Source of the DNA: Pseudomonas viciae
GTDB lineage: Bacteria > Pseudomonadota > Gammaproteobacteria > Pseudomonadales > Pseudomonadaceae
Length of the DNA stretch: 64,000 bases
NCBI RefSeq assembly: GCF_004786035.1
Contig: NZ_CP035088.1
Span: 2,330,001-2,394,000 of the forward strand
Reading direction: 5' to 3'
Both the position numbers and the translations under genes were made by a program. The notes beneath the pieces are model-generated. The model had not been told where the DNA came from, ran no database searches, and saw only the letters and a list, made by a program, of their open reading frames with translations. Within the stretch, counting starts at the first letter, position 1. The number at the start of each line of letters is the position of its first letter. This document shows positions 26,753-35,387 of this stretch, piece by piece.

Positions 26753-27604
26753 ATGAAGCTGATTTCGTACCGTAAAGAAGGAAAGGCCCATTTCGGCGCC
26801 GTGTCGGGTGACGGGGTGGTCGAGCTGACCCGTCGTTTTGCGCAGGTTCCGGACCTCGCATCCTTTCTGGCCAATCCGCTGTTGGTGCAGGAGGCACGCA
26901 AAATCGTAGAGGCCGTCCAGCCCGACTACCCGTTTTCCAGCATTCAACTGGAGTCGGTCATACCCAATCCCGGCAAGGTGATTTGTGTGGGGATCAACTA
27001 TGTGGCTCACGCCGAAGAGGCGGGCCGAAAGGTTGGGGAGTTCCCGGTGATTTTCCAGCGTTTTGCCGAAACCCTGCTTCCCCACGGCGAGCCGCTGGTC
27101 AGGCCTCAGGTGTCAGAGCAATTTGATTTTGAAGCTGAACTGGCCGTGGTGATCGGGAAGGGTGGTGCGCACATCGATCCCGCCGATGCAATGGATCACG
27201 TCGCGGGTTACACCTGCTTCAACGATGCTAGCGTTCGCGATTGGCAGTTCCATACGCACCAGTACGGCATGGGCAAGACCTTCAGAAAAACCGGCGCGTT
27301 GGGCCCATGGGTCATTCCGGCGTCGGAAATTCCCGATTACCGTAAGCTAGTGGTACGGGGTGTACTCAATGGCGAGCAATTGCAGGAAGGCAGCCTTTCA
27401 GAATTGGCATTCGACATTCCGCATTTGATTTCGTATGTGTCGAAGGCTCTTCCATGGAACCCGGGCGACATTCTGGCAACCGGTACGCCGAGCGGGATTG
27501 GCTTCAAGAGAAATCCACCGATTTTCCTGAAACCCGGTGATGTATTCGAAGTGGTCATCACCGAGATCGGGACACTATCCAACGGCGTTATTGACGAAGC
27601 CTAA
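26753..27604 (+). CDS. Fumarylacetoacetate hydrolase family protein
   Basis: 283 residues. FAH-type hydrolases, hydratases and decarboxylases cleave or rearrange ring-fission products. The C-terminal FAH domain is complete: VICVGINYVAHAEEAG, metal ligands in QFDFEAELAVVIGKGG (Glu-x-Glu) and Asp in GYTCFNDASVRDWQ, then GKTFRKTGALGPWVI and DILATGTPSGIGF. First gene of a plus-strand unit with a VOC protein and a flavin hydroxylase, which fits hydrolysis of the product of extradiol ring cleavage. Exact reaction is not determinable. Confidence 0.92.
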   Translation: MKLISYRKEGKAHFGAVSGDGVVELTRRFAQVPDLASFLANPLLVQEARKIVEAVQPDYPFSSIQLESVIPNPGKVICVGINYVAHAEEAGRKVGEFPVIFQRFAETLLPHGEPLVRPQVSEQFDFEAELAVVIGKGGAHIDPADAMDHVAGYTCFNDASVRDWQFHTHQYGMGKTFRKTGALGPWVIPASEIPDYRKLVVRGVLNGEQLQEGSLSELAFDIPHLISYVSKALPWNPGDILATGTPSGIGFKRNPPIFLKPGDVFEVVITEIGTLSNGVIDEA

Positions 27605-27644
27605 GCGTTGTCCTCTACACAATCATAAAAACCGGAGGTTCCAA

Positions 27645-28205
27645 ATGCCCGCCTTACCAACCATCAATTTCACCCACACCGGCGTGTTTTGCGCAGACCT
27701 CGATCGTATGGTCGATTTTTACTGCCGCACCTTGGGCTTCATCGTCAGTGACAAAGGTGTCGCCTCAACGGGGCATCGGCTGTTCTTCATGACGCAAAAC
27801 CCGGAACTGCATCACCAGGTCGTACTCTTTGACGGCAAACCTGTTGACCTGCCATTCAACCCGATCAATCAATTGTCGTTTCTGCTCAATTCCCTGGACG
27901 ACTTGAAGACTTACTACCAATTCGCCAAAAAAAGCGGCATCGAAGGGATTCTCCAGGTGGATCACGGGAACGCCTGGTCGATCTACTTCAAAGACCCTGA
28001 AGGCAACCCCATCGAAATGTATGTCGATGCGCCTTTCTACACCGCTCAACCTTGCAAGGAGCCACTCGATCTCGAACTGCCGAGCGAGGTCATCCTGGCC
28101 CAGACCGAAGCCATGTGTAAGCGCCGCCCCGGTTTCCAGACGCGAGAGCAATGGATGGATTCCATTCGGGCGAAGATCGCAGAGCAGCGGGTTCGAATCG
28201 GCTGA
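27645..28205 (+). CDS. VOC-family protein, probable extradiol-type dioxygenase or isomerase
   Basis: 186 residues, start ATG at 27645 after CCGGAGGTT. A glyoxalase/bleomycin-resistance fold module: NFTHTGVFCADLDRMVDFYC supplies the first metal His, HHQVVLF the central strand, and YFKDPEGNPIEMYVDAPF the distal Glu ligand. Length is close to that of one-module type I extradiol enzymes rather than the usual 290-residue two-module form. Placement between an FAH hydrolase and an MhpA-like hydroxylase suggests ring cleavage of a catecholic or hydroquinone intermediate. A non-oxygenase VOC activity cannot be excluded. Confidence 0.82.
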   Translation: MPALPTINFTHTGVFCADLDRMVDFYCRTLGFIVSDKGVASTGHRLFFMTQNPELHHQVVLFDGKPVDLPFNPINQLSFLLNSLDDLKTYYQFAKKSGIEGILQVDHGNAWSIYFKDPEGNPIEMYVDAPFYTAQPCKEPLDLELPSEVILAQTEAMCKRRPGFQTREQWMDSIRAKIAEQRVRIG

Positions 28206-28293
28206 TGGTTCTTGAGGCCTGGTTGATGGGTGTGTGCAAGCCCGCTCATCAACCAGAAGTCACACGGGATAAAAACAAAAAGCGGAGTAGACG

Positions 28294-29940
28294 ATGGACT
28301 ACGATGTCATCATTGTTGGAATGGGGCCGGTGGGTGCTCTGTGCGCAAATCTGGCCGGCATGTGGGGGCTGGATGCGCTCGTCGTGGACAAGACCGAAAC
28401 GGTGTACACCAACCCCCGGGCCATGGGCTTTGACCATGAAGTGATGCGTGTCTTCGGCAATATTGGCTTGGCCAATGAGATCGCCGAGCATGTCATGCCT
28501 TATCGTCCCTCGGAGTACCGAACTACCGGATCCCGGCTGATCAAGCGCATCGATGCCGCCAAGCCGCCCTTTGCGCTGGGGTGGGCGCCTAACTATGTAT
28601 TCTCGCAACCACCGGTCGAGCGTGCACTGCGCGGTAAAATTGCCGATTTGAAGTCCGTCACCGTGGAACTCGGTTCAGAGGTTCTATCTGTCGATTCCAC
28701 AGGCTCGCAAGCGCACGTGCGCATTCAGGCCAAAGACGGGATTGAGCGTACGGTCACGGCGGAGTATGTGCTGGCATGCGATGGTGGAACCAGCCCGATC
28801 CGTACCCGTCTGGGGCTGAAAATGGAGGATCTCGCGTTCGACGAGCCGTGGCTGGTGGTCGACGTGATCCTCAACGACGGGGCGGGCGAGCATCTGCCGA
28901 AGACCAACGTGCAGTTTTGCGAGCTGGCCAGACCGTGCACATTTGTCGTCGGCCCTGGTCGGCATCGTCGTTGGGAATTCATGATCAATCCTGATGAGCA
29001 GCCTTCGGAAATCTCGCAGCCTGAAGCGATCAAGAAGCTGATCGCTCGTTGGTTGCCGGAGGGTGACTACCAACTATGGCGGGCCTCTGCGTATAGATTC
29101 CACGCGCTGATTCTGGAGCAGTGGAAAGCCGACCGAGTGTTCTTCCTCGGGGACGCGGCCCATATGACGCCGCCGTTCCTGGCACAAGGCATGTGCCAGG
29201 GGATCCGCGATGCGCTGAATCTGGTCTGGAAGCTTGCGCTGGTAAAAGGAGGGCTGGCAGCTCCTGCGTTTCTGAACACCTATCAGACCGAGCGAATTCC
29301 CCATGTCCGCCAAACCACGATGGCGGCCAAGGAATTTGGCGGAGTGATCTGCGAGCGCGATAGCGAGAAAGCCGCGATTCGGGATGCGCGTTTGATCCAG
29401 CAAATGACGGAGAACCCTGACGGGATCATCAGGCAATCACTGATTCCCGGTTTGTCTCAAGGCTTTGTCGCGCAAGTCGCGCCGGCCGGTGAGCTGTTTC
29501 CTCAACCGATGGTCATCAACCATGCCGGCAAGCAGGCGCTGCTCGATGAGTTTACCGGCCAGTCCTTTCGCGTGGTCATTGCGCCCGGATTCGACGCCAG
29601 CGCTTTGTTGAGATGTCTGCACAGCAGTCAATCGCTAAAAGGTTTGCCCATCCATGTCGTGCGGTTGGTCAGCGCTCAACAGCCAGGGACGCGCACTGCC
29701 GATGATTATCAGGAGGTTGATGGCGTACTGGCGCAATGGCTTGAGCGTCGAGGCTGCAATGTCGTCATCGTACGGCCAGATCACTACGTGTATGGCGGGG
29801 CGGTCACGGTGGCCTGGGCGATGGAGTTGCTTGAGGGCATGGAGCTTGCGCTGTGGTGCAAGGAGCCGGAGCAGGCTGCACAGGGTCATGGCGGTACGTG
29901 CGATACGACGCTCAGGTTTGCACAGGCGCTAAGCCAGTAA
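28294..29940 (+). CDS. FAD-dependent aromatic hydroxylase, MhpA-like
   Basis: Class A flavoprotein monooxygenase of 548 residues, related to 3-(3-hydroxyphenyl)propionate hydroxylase. FAD/NAD(P)H motifs are complete: GMGPVGALCAN at residues 9-19, DGG in VLACDGGTSPIR, and GD box FFLGDAAHMTPPFLAQGMCQ. The C-terminal 130 residues form the thioredoxin-like tail common in this group. It would introduce a ring hydroxyl before cleavage by the neighbouring VOC protein. Last gene of the FAH unit, followed by a strong bidirectional hairpin terminator. Substrate unknown. Confidence 0.92.
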   Translation: MDYDVIIVGMGPVGALCANLAGMWGLDALVVDKTETVYTNPRAMGFDHEVMRVFGNIGLANEIAEHVMPYRPSEYRTTGSRLIKRIDAAKPPFALGWAPNYVFSQPPVERALRGKIADLKSVTVELGSEVLSVDSTGSQAHVRIQAKDGIERTVTAEYVLACDGGTSPIRTRLGLKMEDLAFDEPWLVVDVILNDGAGEHLPKTNVQFCELARPCTFVVGPGRHRRWEFMINPDEQPSEISQPEAIKKLIARWLPEGDYQLWRASAYRFHALILEQWKADRVFFLGDAAHMTPPFLAQGMCQGIRDALNLVWKLALVKGGLAAPAFLNTYQTERIPHVRQTTMAAKEFGGVICERDSEKAAIRDARLIQQMTENPDGIIRQSLIPGLSQGFVAQVAPAGELFPQPMVINHAGKQALLDEFTGQSFRVVIAPGFDASALLRCLHSSQSLKGLPIHVVRLVSAQQPGTRTADDYQEVDGVLAQWLERRGCNVVIVRPDHYVYGGAVTVAWAMELLEGMELALWCKEPEQAAQGHGGTCDTTLRFAQALSQ

Positions 29941-29945
29941 AAGGA

Positions 29946-30002
29946 AAAGCCCTTCGCTTCGCACTGTCCACGAAAGCAGTGACGAGGCGAAGGGCTTTTT
30001 TC
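29946..30002. terminator. Bidirectional terminator between hydroxylase and GntR genes
   Basis: A perfect 13-base stem, AAAAGCCCTTCGC against GCGAAGGGCTTTT, with a 29-base loop that itself contains CACTG/CAGTG. T tracts occur on both strands, so it can stop transcription from both convergent genes. Confidence 0.88.
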
Positions 30003-30063
30003 TGGACATTACTTGGCACCCTATATCCCACAGGTATTTGCGCTGAATTCAGTTCTGATTGAT

Positions 30064-30762
30064 CTATTGAAGCGTGGCTTGTTGGCGTTCGATCGCTTCG
30101 ACGGTTCGGCCCAGGGTCTCCTGAATGTGATTGCGCAACAGCGTCACTGCTTTTTCGGGGTCACGCGCCAAAGCAGTCTCCATCAGTTGCTGATGCTCAT
30201 TGCCCTTGTGTCTTGGGGTGATTCGCTGCTTGGCTGAAAAACGTCGGTAGCGCTCGGCCCGGTCAAACAGGGAGTCGATCATCTTCAACATCAACGGTGA
30301 AGGGCAGGCGGCGAACAGCGCAAAGTGGAATGCCTTGTGCCGGGTGGACCACTCATCATCGAGCACGAGCTCGCCGCTTCCGAGTTTTTTCTCGATCAAA
30401 TTCAAGCGGTGAAACGCACCCAGTACGTCGGCTTCCCACGTGTCATCGCCATACTGAATGGCATCTGCCAGCGCTTCGCATTCCAGCAGACAACGCATTC
30501 GCGTGATGTCCCGGAAGTCCGTCGTGGAAATAGGCGCAACCCTGAACCCCTTGTTATCGCTGGCTTCGACAACGCCATCCTGGGTCAGTCGATTGAGCGC
30601 TTCACGAATAGGGGAGCTGCTGAGTCCGTAGGTTTTGGACAGCTCTGCGACTTTGAGTTTTTCGCCGGGGGCCAGCTCACAGCAAACAATCGCTTTTTTC
30701 ATCTTCGTCAGCGCGACATCGATCAGCGGACTGTTGGGAGAGGGGATCATGGTCGTGGTCAT
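30064..30762 (-). CDS. GntR-family regulator, FCD (FadR-like) subfamily
   Basis: 232 residues. Winged helix at residues 12-80 (KMKKAIVCCELAPGEKLKVA, LSSSPIREALNRLTQDGVVE) and an all-helical FCD ligand domain at about 95-220 with metal-binding residues (DDEWSTRHKAFHFAL, NEHQQLMETALARDPEKAV). It is transcribed towards the hydroxylase gene and divergently from the DUF1302 gene. A shared 14-base motif in front of its own gene, the FAH gene and the DUF1302 gene marks the likely regulon. Ligand probably the growth substrate or a ring-cleavage product. Confidence 0.92.
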   Translation of the reverse strand: MTTTMIPSPNSPLIDVALTKMKKAIVCCELAPGEKLKVAELSKTYGLSSSPIREALNRLTQDGVVEASDNKGFRVAPISTTDFRDITRMRCLLECEALADAIQYGDDTWEADVLGAFHRLNLIEKKLGSGELVLDDEWSTRHKAFHFALFAACPSPLMLKMIDSLFDRAERYRRFSAKQRITPRHKGNEHQQLMETALARDPEKAVTLLRNHIQETLGRTVEAIERQQATLQ

Positions 30763-30770
30763 CCTGAAAT

Positions 30771-30813
30771 TTGCACTAAACGGATTTTATGCGCAAAAAA
30801 CAGTTTAGTGCAA
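30771..30813. promoter_or_regulatory. GntR auto-operator within an 11-base perfect inverted repeat
   Basis: Arms TTGCACTAAAC (30771-30781) and GTTTAGTGCAA (30803-30813) are perfect inverses. Between them lies TTTTATGCGCAAAAAA, a variant of the motif upstream of the other two units. It begins nine bases before the GntR start codon, so binding would block the regulator's own expression. Confidence 0.7.
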
Positions 30814-30971
30814 AGGATGAATTCCGCCTCTTGCCCATAAAATTTTCCTCGTCGCAAGGAGAAAATTTCAGAACAGTCTTTGCAGCGCTCTAGTCCGGCC
30901 CTGAGTCTGCATCTCTTCCTCCTCCTGCTTCCCATCTTGCCACACCCATGAACCTGCGATCCCGAATCTGC

Positions 30972-31014
30972 TTGACATTGAATTTGCGTAGGAATATTTT
31001 TTGTGCATAAAATT
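30972..31014 (+). promoter_or_regulatory. Promoter and operator of the DUF1302 operon
   Basis: TTGACA (30972-30977), a 17-base spacer and TATTTT (30995-31000) make a good sigma-70 promoter. TTTTTTGTGCATAAAATT (30997-31014) overlaps the -10 and start region and matches the motif upstream of the FAH and GntR genes. A degenerate copy, TTTTTTACGCACAA, follows near 31034. Confidence 0.72.
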
Positions 31015-31171
31015 ATTTTAAGTGCAGCAAAATATTTTTTACGCACAATGTTGCTGGGCGTAAAAACAGGCAACGAAGGAGCTCACAGCGGTACGCAACA
31101 CCCAGTGGTATTCGCAGCCGATGTTGCGAGTGGATGACCTTTTACAAAAACAAAAAAACAGGAACATCTCC

Positions 31172-32824
31172 ATGAAAACAGCCAACCAGCGGCTCTGCCC
31201 GTTGCCGGTTTCCAGCCTCGCTTGCGCGGTTAGCGCAACGGTCCTGCTAAGCCTCTCGACGCCATCGCACGCCTTCCAGATCGACACCGGCAATCCCGAT
31301 CTTTCGGCGAGCTGGGACAATACGATCAAGTACAGCAACGCCTGGCGCGTGAATAAACTCGATCACAAGGTCGCGGTTGGTCCGGGCACGGCCAACAGCA
31401 ACCCTAACCTGGATGATGGCGACCGCAATTTCGATCGCGGGCTCATTTCCAACCGCCTGGATCTGCTGTCCGAATTCGACATCAAGTACAAAGATGTCGG
31501 TGCCCGTCTCAGCGCGGCGTCCTGGTACGACAATGTCTACAGTCACGACAACGATAACGACTCACCCGGCACCGCCAACTCCGTGAGCGTCGGTCACGAT
31601 GAGTTCACCAGCGACACCCGGCGCATCCACGGACAGCACACTGAGATCCTCGATGCCTTTGTCTACGGCTCAAAGGAAATCGGCACCACCTCGTTGTCCG
31701 GGCGCCTGGGGCAGTTCACGCAGATCTACGGTGAAAGCCTTTTCTTCGGCGCCAACGGCATCGCCAATGCGCAATCCACGGTTGATCTGGTGAAGCTGCA
31801 ATCGGTGCCCGGGTCTCAGTTCAAAGAGATTCTGATGCCGACCAAACAGGTGTCCGGCAACTGGCAGTTGAATGATAAGGTCAGTGTCGGCGCCTACTAC
31901 CAGTTCGAGTGGAACAAGACCCGTCTGCCCGCAGCGGGCAGCTACTTCAGCGGTGCGGATTTTGTCGGTGAAGGCGGGGAACGGGTGTTCTTCCCGACTG
32001 GCGATCTGCTCCACGGCAAGGACAAGGATGCGAGGAACTCAGGGCAGTTCGGTGCACAACTCAAGTTCGCCGTCGAGGACTGGGAGTTCGGCCTGTACGC
32101 CGCCAAGTACCACGAAAAGACCCCGGTGTTTTACTTCCGTCCGGCCGCGTTGGTGCCGGGTGCGGATGACACGTTCATCAACGTGTATCCCGAAGACATC
32201 AAGGTCTTCGGTGCAAGTTTCAGCACCCTGGTCGGCGAAGCGAACATCGCCGGTGAAACCTCGATCCGGCTTGATACGCCGCTGGCGGGCGTCGGCGGTA
32301 CGATCATTACCGGCATGGATTCCGACAACGATTCGAACCCCGCTTACCCGATTGGCCGGTCGTGGCATGCCCAGGTCTCGATGGTCAACGTCTATGGCGG
32401 ATCGGCGCTGTGGGATGGCGCCTCTTTCGTCGGTGAACTGGCGTTCAACCGCCGCCTGAGCGTGACAAAAAATGCCGACCAACTGGATCCCAACACCACC
32501 CGCGATGCCTTCGCGCTGCGCTTCACGTTTGAACCGCAGTACTTCCAGGTGTTTCCCGGGATCGATGTCCAGGCCCCGATCACTATTGGCTACAACCCTT
32601 CCGGACGTTCTTCGGTCACGCCCCAGGCATTTGGCCCGGAACATGGCGGTGACCTGACGTTGGGACTCAAGGCCGATTACAAGAAGCAGTGGTACGCCTC
32701 GTTGAGCTACACCAACTTCTTCGGTGAGGCCGGGCCGGTCATCAACTCCGCCAACTCATTCACCTATCAGCAAAACATGAAAGACCGGGATTTCGTGGCG
32801 TTCTCGATCCAGCGAACCTTTTAA
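31172..32824 (+). CDS. DUF1302-family outer-membrane beta-barrel protein
   Basis: 550 residues with a signal peptide (MKTANQRLCPLPVSSLACAV, cleavage after SHA near residue 34). The mature chain has alternating amphipathic strands rich in aromatic residues and ends in Phe (FVAFSIQRTF), as outer-membrane barrels do. DUF1302 proteins are encoded with DUF1329, YCF48-like and MMPL proteins in loci for hydrophobic compounds such as steroids, esters and long-chain substrates, and are thought to pass such molecules across the outer membrane. ATG at 31172. First gene of a six-gene operon. Confidence 0.88.
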   Translation: MKTANQRLCPLPVSSLACAVSATVLLSLSTPSHAFQIDTGNPDLSASWDNTIKYSNAWRVNKLDHKVAVGPGTANSNPNLDDGDRNFDRGLISNRLDLLSEFDIKYKDVGARLSAASWYDNVYSHDNDNDSPGTANSVSVGHDEFTSDTRRIHGQHTEILDAFVYGSKEIGTTSLSGRLGQFTQIYGESLFFGANGIANAQSTVDLVKLQSVPGSQFKEILMPTKQVSGNWQLNDKVSVGAYYQFEWNKTRLPAAGSYFSGADFVGEGGERVFFPTGDLLHGKDKDARNSGQFGAQLKFAVEDWEFGLYAAKYHEKTPVFYFRPAALVPGADDTFINVYPEDIKVFGASFSTLVGEANIAGETSIRLDTPLAGVGGTIITGMDSDNDSNPAYPIGRSWHAQVSMVNVYGGSALWDGASFVGELAFNRRLSVTKNADQLDPNTTRDAFALRFTFEPQYFQVFPGIDVQAPITIGYNPSGRSSVTPQAFGPEHGGDLTLGLKADYKKQWYASLSYTNFFGEAGPVINSANSFTYQQNMKDRDFVAFSIQRTF

Positions 32825-32848
32825 GCAATGAACAGGCGGGCCCTGATA

Positions 32849-34198
32849 ATGACAAAAATTAAACTGCTGCTTTCCACTCTGTCGATTTCCATCTGCGCCG
32901 GCTCCGCATTTGCGGCGGTGAGTCCTGACGAGGCGGCGAAGCTCAAGACCACGCTGACGCCCCTGGGCGCCGAAAAGGCCGGTAATGCCGATGGCTCGAT
33001 TCCCGCGTGGACCGGAGGGCTGACCAAGGACGTCGCGGGTGCCAAGTTCGGCGATGTGCCGGCAGATCCGTTTCCGGGCGAGAAACCGCTGCTGCAGATT
33101 ACCGCCAAAAACGCTGCGCAATATGCGGACAAGTTGAGCGAAGGCACCAAAGCACTCCTGGCCAAATACCCGGACACGTTCCATCTGGATGTCTACCCGA
33201 CTCACCGCACGGCGGCGGCGCCTGACAGCGTTTATCAAAACACCTTCGCCAATGCGACCAAGTGCAAGACCACCAGCAACGGGTTGTCGGTGGAAGGTTG
33301 CTTTGGCGGTATCCCGTTCCCCATCCCGAAAACCGGGAACGAGGTCATCTGGAATTTCCTGCTGCGGGTCGAAGCCGAGTCCATTCAGATGGGCTATGCC
33401 AACGTCATCGGCAATGCTGACGGCACCCGGACCCTGGCCAGTCGGGGCGTCGAGAATTGGCAATACCCGTATTACTACAAGGACGGCGCTGCCGATAAGT
33501 GGTCGGGTCAATATGCTCTGCTGCGCTTCTTGACCAACGAGCCACCGTTCAAGGCCGGCGAGTCGCTGGTGACGCACGACAGCATCAACGCACAAGAACC
33601 ACGGGAAGCCTGGCAGTACCTGGTCGGCCAGCGCCGTGTGCGTCGCGCTCCAACCGTGGGTTACGACACACCGGACTTCGTTGCTTCGGGCGCCAATTAC
33701 TTCGATGAGGTGCATGGTTTCATTGGCCATCCGGATCGTTACGACTGGAAACTGGTCGGCAAGAAAGAACTGTACATCCCGTACAACGACAACAAATTCA
33801 ATGCCGAAAAACGCGACGACGCCTTTGTCGCTAACCACCTCAACTCGGACAAAGTGCGCTGGGAACTGCATCGCGTCTGGGAACTGGAAGCCACCGTTGC
33901 CGCCGGCAAACGCCACGCGGTGCCCAAGCGCAAATTCTTTATCGATGAAGACAGCTGGACAGTTTCGCTGGTCGATGGCTACGACGCCGAGGGCAAGCTG
34001 TGGCGTGTGTCCCAAGTGCTGCCATTCGTTGTTCCCTCCATTCCGGCGGTGGTGGTGAAACCGGTGGTGATCTACAACCTGCAAGCCAAGACGTACAGCG
34101 TCGTGCAAAGCCTGAACGGCGAAACCTACAGCGTTATCCCGCGCAAACCTGAGAACTTTTTTACCGGTAACTCGGTAGCGTCCGGGTCGGTGCGCTGA
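32849..34198 (+). CDS. DUF1329-family periplasmic protein
   Basis: 449 residues with a signal peptide (MTKIKLLLSTLSISICAGSA, cleavage after AFA near residue 22). Family stretches include LKTTLTPLGAEKAGNADGSI, GGIPFPIPKTGNEVIWNFLL and RFFIDEDSW-like KRKFFIDEDSWTVSLVDGYD. The fold is LolA/LppX-like, suited to lipid or hydrophobic ligand carriage in the periplasm. The ATG at 32849 is preferred to one at 32828 because only it gives a clean signal peptide and follows a purine-rich GGCGGG. Partner of the DUF1302 protein 24 bases upstream. Confidence 0.88.
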   Translation: MTKIKLLLSTLSISICAGSAFAAVSPDEAAKLKTTLTPLGAEKAGNADGSIPAWTGGLTKDVAGAKFGDVPADPFPGEKPLLQITAKNAAQYADKLSEGTKALLAKYPDTFHLDVYPTHRTAAAPDSVYQNTFANATKCKTTSNGLSVEGCFGGIPFPIPKTGNEVIWNFLLRVEAESIQMGYANVIGNADGTRTLASRGVENWQYPYYYKDGAADKWSGQYALLRFLTNEPPFKAGESLVTHDSINAQEPREAWQYLVGQRRVRRAPTVGYDTPDFVASGANYFDEVHGFIGHPDRYDWKLVGKKELYIPYNDNKFNAEKRDDAFVANHLNSDKVRWELHRVWELEATVAAGKRHAVPKRKFFIDEDSWTVSLVDGYDAEGKLWRVSQVLPFVVPSIPAVVVKPVVIYNLQAKTYSVVQSLNGETYSVIPRKPENFFTGNSVASGSVR

Positions 34199-34286
34199 GC
34201 CTCGCAACAGCGTGTGCACACTTGTGTTCCAGGGACGCCGTGCCACTGACGCGGCGTCCACCGAACCGCATCATCGAGGCTCGAAA

Positions 34287-35387
34287 ATGCGTATTCAAAC
34301 TCCCAGGCTTTTACATCTGCATCCGTTCAAGGCGTTCGTGCTGAGCGTGTCGATCATCACGGCGCTCACCGGCACGGCTGCGGCGGCACAAACCGAAGGA
34401 CTGCCGGTGCAGCCATCGATCACCAGCGCCATGGCGGCCCAATCGGTCATGCTGAGTGTTGCGAGGGCAGGGCAACGCCTTGTGGCCGTTGGCGAGCGAG
34501 GTTTCATCATTGTTTCTGAAGACAATGGCCGTACCTGGAAGCAAGTCAGTTCCCCAGTCAGCATCACGCTGGTCAAGGTTCGCTTCATTGATGACCGCGA
34601 AGGCTGGGTGGTCGGGCACGCCGGGGTTGTCTTGCACAGCCAGGATGGTGGACTGAGCTGGCGCAAGCAGCTCGATGGCGTCCAGGCAGCCGAGATCGAA
34701 CTGCAGGAAGCGAAACGCTTCGACGATGCGGAAAAAATCGCTCAAGCACAGCAACTGGTGGACGATGGCCCCGACAAACCCCTGCTCGATCTGCTCTTCC
34801 TCGACGCCAAAAACGGGCTGGTGGTAGGCGCTTACGGTCTGGCGTTTGTCACCCGTGATGGCGGGCTCAGCTGGCAATCGATCCGCTCCCGTCTCGATAA
34901 CCCGAACGGATTGCACCTCTACAGCATCGAGCGTGTAGGGGCGGACCTCTTCGTAGCCGGCGAACAGGGCACGTTGTTGCGCTCAGTTGACGAGGGCCAG
35001 ACATTCGAGTCGCTGACATCACCCTATGAGGGCACGACCTTCGGCCTCCAGGCGACCAGCAGTGGTTCGATTCTGGCGTTCGGGCTGCGTGGCAAAGCCT
35101 TTGAGTCCAAAGATCGCGGCGATACCTGGCAGCGTCTCGACACCTTGCAACCCGTCACCTTGACCAGCGGCCTGCGGCTTGACGATGGCTCGGTACTGCT
35201 CACCGATGAGTCCGGCCGAGTGCTGCGTTTCGCGGACGGCGATACCAAAGCCTCTCTCCTTCAAGTGACTCAACCCGGTTACTTCACAGGCATGGCGCAA
35301 GCCGCGAACGGTGACCTGATCATCAGCAGCGCACGCGGCATGCTGTCGTCCGTGGTTGCCGTGGAATCGTCGGAGCACGATCAATGA
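34287..35387 (+). CDS. YCF48/BNR-repeat secreted protein
   Basis: 366 residues with a signal peptide (LSVSIITALTGTAAAAQTEG region; start ATG 34287). The mature part is a beta-propeller built from repeats with S-x-D-x-G-x-T-W type Asp-box motifs: VSEDNGRTWKQV, HSQDGGLSWRKQ, VTRDGGLSWQSI, ESKDRGDTWQRL. Proteins of this sort named after the photosystem II assembly factor YCF48 always accompany MMPL and DUF1329 genes in these transport loci; a scaffold or chaperone function is suspected. The stop overlaps the MMPL start as ATGA. Confidence 0.87.
   Translation: MRIQTPRLLHLHPFKAFVLSVSIITALTGTAAAAQTEGLPVQPSITSAMAAQSVMLSVARAGQRLVAVGERGFIIVSEDNGRTWKQVSSPVSITLVKVRFIDDREGWVVGHAGVVLHSQDGGLSWRKQLDGVQAAEIELQEAKRFDDAEKIAQAQQLVDDGPDKPLLDLLFLDAKNGLVVGAYGLAFVTRDGGLSWQSIRSRLDNPNGLHLYSIERVGADLFVAGEQGTLLRSVDEGQTFESLTSPYEGTTFGLQATSSGSILAFGLRGKAFESKDRGDTWQRLDTLQPVTLTSGLRLDDGSVLLTDESGRVLRFADGDTKASLLQVTQPGYFTGMAQAANGDLIISSARGMLSSVVAVESSEHDQ

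Noticed and set aside
32756..34261. Long minus-strand open frame (501 codons)
   Set aside because: Antisense to the DUF1329 gene, which has signal peptide and family motifs.
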